DNA from: RYN-230 sp036497945
Lineage (GTDB): Bacteria > Actinomycetota > Actinomycetes > Streptosporangiales > Streptosporangiaceae
Length of the DNA stretch: 64,000 bases
Assembly (NCBI GenBank): GCA_036497945.1
Contig: DASXIN010000062.1
Span: forward strand, 1 to 64,000
Reading direction: 5' to 3'
Made by a program: the position numbers and the translations under genes. The notes beneath the pieces were generated by a model. The model worked only from the letters and a program-made list of their open reading frames with translations, had not been told where the DNA came from and ran no database searches. Below, in pieces: positions 59,744-64,000 of this stretch (its first letter is position 1; the number at the start of each line of letters is the position of its first letter).

Positions 59744-60197
59744 CTGGTCCTCCTTCTATTGCCTGCGCGGTGGCGTCTTTCCAGGCCATCCAGCTGAGCA
59801 GGGCGCACTTGATCCGGGCCGGGTACTTGGCCACCCCGGCGAAGGCCACCCCGTCACCTAGCACGGCCTCGTCCGGCTCCAGTTCGCCCTTGGACTGCAT
59901 CAGCCGGAGGAACTCCTCGGCCAGCGTCATCGCCTCGGGCACCGTCTTGCCGATGATCAGCTCGCTCATCACCGAGGCGCTGGCCTGGCTGATCGAGCAG
60001 CCCAGCGAGTCGTAGGACACGTCGCCGATGACCGGCTCGCCGCCGGCGTCCTTGACCGCGACCCGCAGCGTCACCTCGTCGCCGCACAGCGGGTTCACGT
60101 GGTGCACCTCGGCGTCGTACGGCTCCCGCAGTCCCTTGTGGTGCGGGTGCCGGTAGTGATCCAGGATGACTTCCTGGTACAGCGACTCGAGCTGCAT
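59736..60197 (-). CDS. sufU: Zinc-dependent sulfur acceptor SufU
   Basis: This 153-residue protein takes sulfur from SufS. Zinc and Cys ligands are NPLCGDEV, SLGCSISQAS and RIKCALLSW. The ATG overlaps the sufS stop by one base (TGATG). Longer open frames upstream are not coding. Confidence 0.92.
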   Translation of the reverse strand: MQLESLYQEVILDHYRHPHHKGLREPYDAEVHHVNPLCGDEVTLRVAVKDAGGEPVIGDVSYDSLGCSISQASASVMSELIIGKTVPEAMTLAEEFLRLMQSKGELEPDEAVLGDGVAFAGVAKYPARIKCALLSWMAWKDATAQAIEGGPDE

Positions 60198-61447
60198 CAG
60201 GTCCCGCCGAAGAAGCGCTGCGCCTGCCGGATCGCCTCGACCATCGTGTCCACCTCTGCCGTCGTGTTGTACAGGTAGAACGACGCACGGGTGCTGGCTT
60301 GTATTCCGTACCTGCGGTGCAGCGGCCAGGCGCAGTGGTGCCCGGCCCGCACCGCGACGCCGTGCTCGTCGAGCACCTGGCTGATGTCGTGCGGGTGCAC
60401 GTCGTCCACGGTGAACGAGATCGCGGCCCCGCGCTGGCCCGGGTCGGCCGGCCCGAGCACCCGCAGCCCGTCCACCGCGCCCAGCGCGCCGAGCGTGTGC
60501 CCGATCAGCTCGCGCTCGTGCGCCCGGATACTGTCCAGGCCGATCTCGCTCAGGTAGTCGATGGCCGCGGCCAGCCCGGCCGCCTCGGCGATCGGCATGG
60601 TGCCGGCCTCGAACTTGTGCGGCGGCGGGGCGAACGTCGAGTGGTCCATCCAGACGCTCTCGATCATCTCGCCGCCGCCCAGGAACGGTGGCAGCTCCTC
60701 GAGCAGCTCGCGGCGGCCCCAGAGCACCCCGATGCCGGTCGGGCCGCACATCTTGTGGCCGGTGAACCCCAGGAAGTCGGCACCCAGCTCATGCACGTCG
60801 ACCGGCATGTGCGGCACCGACTGGGCCGCGTCCACCAGGACCAGCGCGCCGGCCTGGTGCGCCCGGTCGGCGATCAGCCGGACCGGGTTGATGGTGCCCA
60901 GCACGTTGGACTGGTGCGCCAGCGCGACCAGTTTGGTCCGCTCGGTGATCAGGCCGTCCAGGCCGGTCAGGTCGAGCTGGCCGTCGTCGGTCACGCCGAA
61001 CCAGCGCAGCGTCGCGCCGGTCCGCTGGCACAGCAGCTGCCACGGCACGATGTTGGAGTGGTGCTCCATCTCGGTGATGACGATCTCGTCGCCCGGGCCG
61101 AGCTGGAACCGGCCGGAGCGGGCGTTCCCCATCGCGTACGCGACCAGGTTGATGCCCTCCGAGATGTTCTTGGTGAACACCACCTCGGCCTCGTCCCGGG
61201 CGCCGATGAACCCAGCCGCCTTGACCCGGGCGCCCTCGTAGGCCGCGGTGGCCTCTTCGCCCAGCTGGTGGCTGGCCCGGTGGATGTTCGCGTTGTGCCG
61301 CTCGTAGAACTCGGTCAGCGCCTCGATGACCTGGCGTGGCTTCTGCGACGTGTTGGCGCTGTCCAGGTAGACCAGCGGCCGCCCGTCGCGGACCTGCCGG
61401 TCCAGGATCGGGAAGTCCTTCCGGATCCGTGCCACGTCCAGGGTCAT
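60197..61447 (-). CDS. sufS: Cysteine desulfurase SufS
   Basis: This PLP enzyme of 416 residues removes sulfur from cysteine. PLP Lys lies in GFTGHKMCGPTGIGVL, the catalytic Cys in RAGHHCAWPLHRRYG. The start overlaps sufC by 4 bp. Size and motifs fit the group II SufS that works with SufU. Confidence 0.94.
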   Translation of the reverse strand: MTLDVARIRKDFPILDRQVRDGRPLVYLDSANTSQKPRQVIEALTEFYERHNANIHRASHQLGEEATAAYEGARVKAAGFIGARDEAEVVFTKNISEGINLVAYAMGNARSGRFQLGPGDEIVITEMEHHSNIVPWQLLCQRTGATLRWFGVTDDGQLDLTGLDGLITERTKLVALAHQSNVLGTINPVRLIADRAHQAGALVLVDAAQSVPHMPVDVHELGADFLGFTGHKMCGPTGIGVLWGRRELLEELPPFLGGGEMIESVWMDHSTFAPPPHKFEAGTMPIAEAAGLAAAIDYLSEIGLDSIRAHERELIGHTLGALGAVDGLRVLGPADPGQRGAAISFTVDDVHPHDISQVLDEHGVAVRAGHHCAWPLHRRYGIQASTRASFYLYNTTAEVDTMVEAIRQAQRFFGGT

Positions 61448-62226
61448 CCGACCGCCCCAGCTTTCAGGAACTTTTCGTAGCCTTCGGCTTCCAGCGTCTC
61501 GGCCAGCTCCGGGCCGCCCTCCTCGACGATCCGGCCACCGACGAACACGTGCACGAAGTCAGGGGTCACGTAGCGCAGGATCCGGGTGTAGTGGGTGATC
61601 AGCAGCACCCCGTGGCCTTCGCCCGTGCGGAACCGGTTGATCCCCTCGGACACCACCCGCAGTGCGTCGATGTCCAGCCCGGAGTCGGTCTCGTCCAGGA
61701 TAGCGATCTTCGGGTTGAGAAGCTCCAGCTGGAGGATCTCGTGCCGCTTCTTCTCCCCGCCGGAGAAACCCTCGTTGAGGTTCCGCTCGGCAAAGGCCGG
61801 CTCGACGGACAGCGCCGCCATCGCCTCGCGCATCTCCTTGAGGAACACGCGCAGCTTCGGCGGCTCGCCGCGGACCGCGGTGACCGCGGTGCGCAGGAAG
61901 TTCGACACGGTCACCCCGGGCACCTCGACCGGGTACTGCATGGCCAGGAACAGCCCGGCCCGGGCCCGCGCGTCCACGGTCATGGCCAGCACGTCCTCAC
62001 CGTCCAGCGTCACCGAGCCCTGGGTGACGTGGTACTTGGGGTGGCCGGCGATCGCGTAGGCCAAGGTGGACTTGCCGGAGCCGTTCGGCCCCATGATCGC
62101 GTGGGTCTCCCCGGACGCGACGGTCAGGTCGACCCCGCGCAGGATCTCCCGCGCGTCGCCTGCGCCCTGCTCACCGGCCGGCGCGTCCACGCTGACGTGC
62201 AGGTCGCGGATCTCAAGAGTGGACAT
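61444..62226 (-). CDS. sufC: Fe-S assembly ATPase SufC
   Basis: This 260-residue ATPase of the SufBCD complex has Walker A GPNGSGKST, the signature FSGGEKKRHEILQLELL and Walker B IAILDETDSGLDID. It drives cluster assembly on SufB. It lies 32 bp after the Rieske gene. Confidence 0.95.
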   Translation of the reverse strand: MSTLEIRDLHVSVDAPAGEQGAGDAREILRGVDLTVASGETHAIMGPNGSGKSTLAYAIAGHPKYHVTQGSVTLDGEDVLAMTVDARARAGLFLAMQYPVEVPGVTVSNFLRTAVTAVRGEPPKLRVFLKEMREAMAALSVEPAFAERNLNEGFSGGEKKRHEILQLELLNPKIAILDETDSGLDIDALRVVSEGINRFRTGEGHGVLLITHYTRILRYVTPDFVHVFVGGRIVEEGGPELAETLEAEGYEKFLKAGAVG

Positions 62227-62258
62227 CAGAAATATCTCCAGGTCATGGTCATTATTCG

Positions 62259-62600
62259 TCAGTTACCGGCGGAATCGGCGGGAATGGCGACATACACCTC
62301 ATCGCCGTCCACCTTCACCGGGTAGACCGGCACCGGCAGGGTGGCGGGCGGCCCGGTGGGCGCGCCGGTGCGCAGGTCGAAGCAGGAGCCGTGCAGCCAG
62401 CACTCCACGGTGTGGTCGTAGACGTCGCCCTCGGACAGCGGGACTTCCTCGTGCGAGCACACGTCGTGCAGCGCGAACACCTCGCCGCCCACCCGGATCA
62501 CCGCGACCGGCAGATCACCGATCTGCACCCCGATGGCCCCTTCGGTGGGCAGCTCGTCCAGCGCGCAGACCCGCACGAATGTGCGTGTGCTGTCGGTCAT
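62259..62600 (-). CDS. Rieske-type non-haem ferredoxin
   Basis: This 113-residue electron carrier has a Rieske cluster motif, CSHEEVPLSEGDV and CWLHGSCFDLRTG, each giving Cys-His ligands. It resembles ferredoxin components of dioxygenases. In actinobacteria it often sits between sufD and sufC, perhaps giving electrons for cluster assembly. It overlaps sufD by 4 bp. Confidence 0.93.
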   Translation of the reverse strand: MTDSTRTFVRVCALDELPTEGAIGVQIGDLPVAVIRVGGEVFALHDVCSHEEVPLSEGDVYDHTVECWLHGSCFDLRTGAPTGPPATLPVPVYPVKVDGDEVYVAIPADSAGN

Positions 62601-63745
62601 GGCAGCTTGGCCAGCTCGTTCTCGATGGCAGCGGTAACGCGCGCCCGCACCTCAGCGACCTCGATCTTGGCCACCAGCTCGCCGAAGAAGCCGCGGATCA
62701 CCAGACGGCGCGCCTCGTTCTCCGGGATCCCCCGGGCCATCAGGTAGAACAGGTGCTGGTCCTCGAGCCGCCCGCTGGTGCTGGCGTGCCCGGCGCCGAC
62801 CACCTCACCGGTGAGGATCTCCAGGTTCGGCACCGAGTCGGCGCGCGCGCCGTCGGTGAGCAGCAGGTTGCGGTTCCGCTCGTAGGTGTCGGTCCCGGTC
62901 GCCTCGGGCCGGATCAGCACATCGCCGATCCACACCGAGTGCGCCGAGTCGCCCTGCAGCGCGCCCCGGTAGTCCACCCGGCTGCGGCAGCGCGGCTGGC
63001 TGTGGTCCACGAACAGCCGGTGCTCCAGGTGCTGCCCGGCGTCCGCGAAGTACAGCCCGAACAGCCGAGCGTCCCCGCCCGGCCCGGCGTAGCTGACCGA
63101 CGGCGCGAGCCGGACCACCCCGCCGCCCAGCGTGACCACCGCGTGACTGAACTGTGCGTCCCGGCCGACCCTCGCGTAGTGCTGCGACAGGTGCACGGTG
63201 TCGTCGGTCCAGTCCTGCAGGCTGACGACGCTGAGCGAGGCGCCGTCACCGACCACGAACTCGACGTTGTCCGCGTAGGTGGCCGCGCCACCGTGGTCCA
63301 ACACCACCACGGCACGGGCGTTAGGCCCGATTTCGACCAGGGTGTGACCGAAGGCGGCACCTTCCGCGTCCTCGCCGCGGACCGAAACCACCGTGGGTTC
63401 GTCCACGTCCGTGTCGGCCGGCACGGTGAGCACGGTGGCCTCGTCGAACGACGCGAACGCCCGCGCGCTGACCCGGTCGGCGGGCACGAACGACGCGCCC
63501 AGCCGGGAGTCGCCGCGCCGCGCGCGCACCGCGGACACCCCGGGTGCGGTGTCGAAATCCACCGCGACCTTGCCGGACGCGGGCGCCGTGTCGGTGTGCA
63601 GCGCGCGCAGCCGGCGCAGCGGGGTGAACCGCCACTCCTCCTCGCGCCCGGTCGGCACCGGGAAATCGGCCAGGTCGAACGACCGGTATTCGTGCAGCCG
63701 GGAAACCGGGGCGGAGGATTCCACCGCCCCTTGCAGCCCCGTCAT
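62597..63745 (-). CDS. sufD: Fe-S assembly protein SufD
   Basis: This 382-residue scaffold subunit has the beta-helical SufD core (VVVLDHGGAATYADNVEFVVG, HVDHSQPR-like LFVDHSQPRCRSRVDYRG) and the C-terminal LMARGIPENEARRLVIRGFF motif. It overlaps sufB by one base and the Rieske gene by 4 bp. Confidence 0.94.
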   Translation of the reverse strand: MTGLQGAVESSAPVSRLHEYRSFDLADFPVPTGREEEWRFTPLRRLRALHTDTAPASGKVAVDFDTAPGVSAVRARRGDSRLGASFVPADRVSARAFASFDEATVLTVPADTDVDEPTVVSVRGEDAEGAAFGHTLVEIGPNARAVVVLDHGGAATYADNVEFVVGDGASLSVVSLQDWTDDTVHLSQHYARVGRDAQFSHAVVTLGGGVVRLAPSVSYAGPGGDARLFGLYFADAGQHLEHRLFVDHSQPRCRSRVDYRGALQGDSAHSVWIGDVLIRPEATGTDTYERNRNLLLTDGARADSVPNLEILTGEVVGAGHASTSGRLEDQHLFYLMARGIPENEARRLVIRGFFGELVAKIEVAEVRARVTAAIENELAKLP

Positions 63746-64000
63746 CAGCCGACCGCCCCCTCCATCTGGAGCTCGATCAGCCGGTTCAGCTCGAGCGCGT
63801 ACTCCATCGGCAGCTCACGGGCGATCGGCTCGACGAACCCGCGGACGATCGTGGCCGCGGCCTCGTCCTCGGTCATCCCGCGGCTCATCAGGTAGAACAG
63901 CTGATCGGCGGAGATCTTGGAGACGCTGGCCTCGTGGCCCATCTCGACGTCGTCCTCGCGGACGTCCACGTACGGGTAGGTGTCGGACCGGCTGACCGTG
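63745..64000 (-). CDS. sufB: Fe-S assembly protein SufB, C-terminal part
   Basis: Only the last 84 residues are within the window: TVSRSDTYPYVDVREDDVEM at the edge and the terminal FYLMSRGMTEDEAAATIVRGF and LNRLIELQMEGAVG. These match SufB, the main scaffold of the SufBCD complex. The start lies to the right of 64000. Confidence 0.93.
   Translation of the reverse strand, partial: TVSRSDTYPYVDVREDDVEMGHEASVSKISADQLFYLMSRGMTEDEAAATIVRGFVEPIARELPMEYALELNRLIELQMEGAVG

Noticed and set aside
1..64000. CRISPR array, prophage or integrative element
   Set aside because: No evenly spaced repeats, integrase, phage structural genes or attachment repeats were seen; tRNA-Sec is not flanked by a duplicated 3' end that I can find.

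Overview
The window is about 72% G+C, reads almost entirely as coding sequence, and carries typical actinomycete genes: an InhA-type enoyl-ACP reductase, DUF3099 and DUF1707 proteins, an acVLRF1-type release factor, a 6C-like small RNA and a SUF operon. It therefore looks like chromosome from a filamentous or soil actinobacterium. I cannot name the genus. No prophage, insertion sequence or CRISPR array is visible. The most telling genes are a red-type (form I, probably IE) RuBisCO with activase and regulator, a phosphoribulokinase, and a full selenocysteine plus molybdenum-cofactor/FdhD set. Together they suggest a facultative CO2 fixer that may draw electrons from formate or another inorganic donor; this is inference.

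Layout. 1-3912: RecD2 helicase (cut by the left edge), then fabG-fabI-purU. 3995-8709: TldD/TldE protease pair, dodecin, an FMN alpha-hydroxy-acid oxidase and a DUF3099 membrane protein. 8790-8897: C-rich-loop small RNA. 8900-17303: a two-component system divergent from a large ABC export locus (two ATPases, three permeases, one LolA-like secreted protein). It contains three copies of a roughly 100-bp repeat, two of which encode permease N-termini. 17321-20046: DrrAB-type exporter with its PadR repressor. 20240-26134: thiol-dioxygenase-like cupin, moaA, an FAD oxidase, then selA-selB. 26259-32838: small unknowns, an amino-acid permease, a GntR-ABC operon and a secreted beta-helix protein. 32919-39633: selenocysteine tRNA, fatty acyl-CoA ligase, selD, fdhD and a NitT/TauT-type importer. 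39822-48568: lipoprotein, GH15 hydrolase with sulfotransferase, ABC exporter, enoyl-CoA hydratase, small HTH protein, ABC-F ATPase and acVLRF1. 48627-52452: cbbR-cbbL-cbbS-cbbX. 52449-58473: a response-regulator remnant, an orphan kinase, DUF1707, DoxX, a DD-carboxypeptidase, and phosphoribulokinase in an operon with a GAF-type two-component system. 58685-59358: Phd/VapC toxin-antitoxin. 59405-64000: SUF iron-sulfur operon running off the right edge (sufB partial).

How the parts fit. SelA, SelB, tRNA-Sec and SelD form a complete UGA-recoding machine, and with MoaA and FdhD they point to a selenocysteine formate dehydrogenase outside the window. CbbR/L/S/X and the phosphoribulokinase supply the two Calvin-cycle-specific enzymes. 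The SUF operon can supply Fe-S clusters to such enzymes. Most genes sit in short operons with 1-10 bp overlaps. The cbb cluster ends exactly on a fragment of a response regulator, which looks like an insertion or deletion junction.
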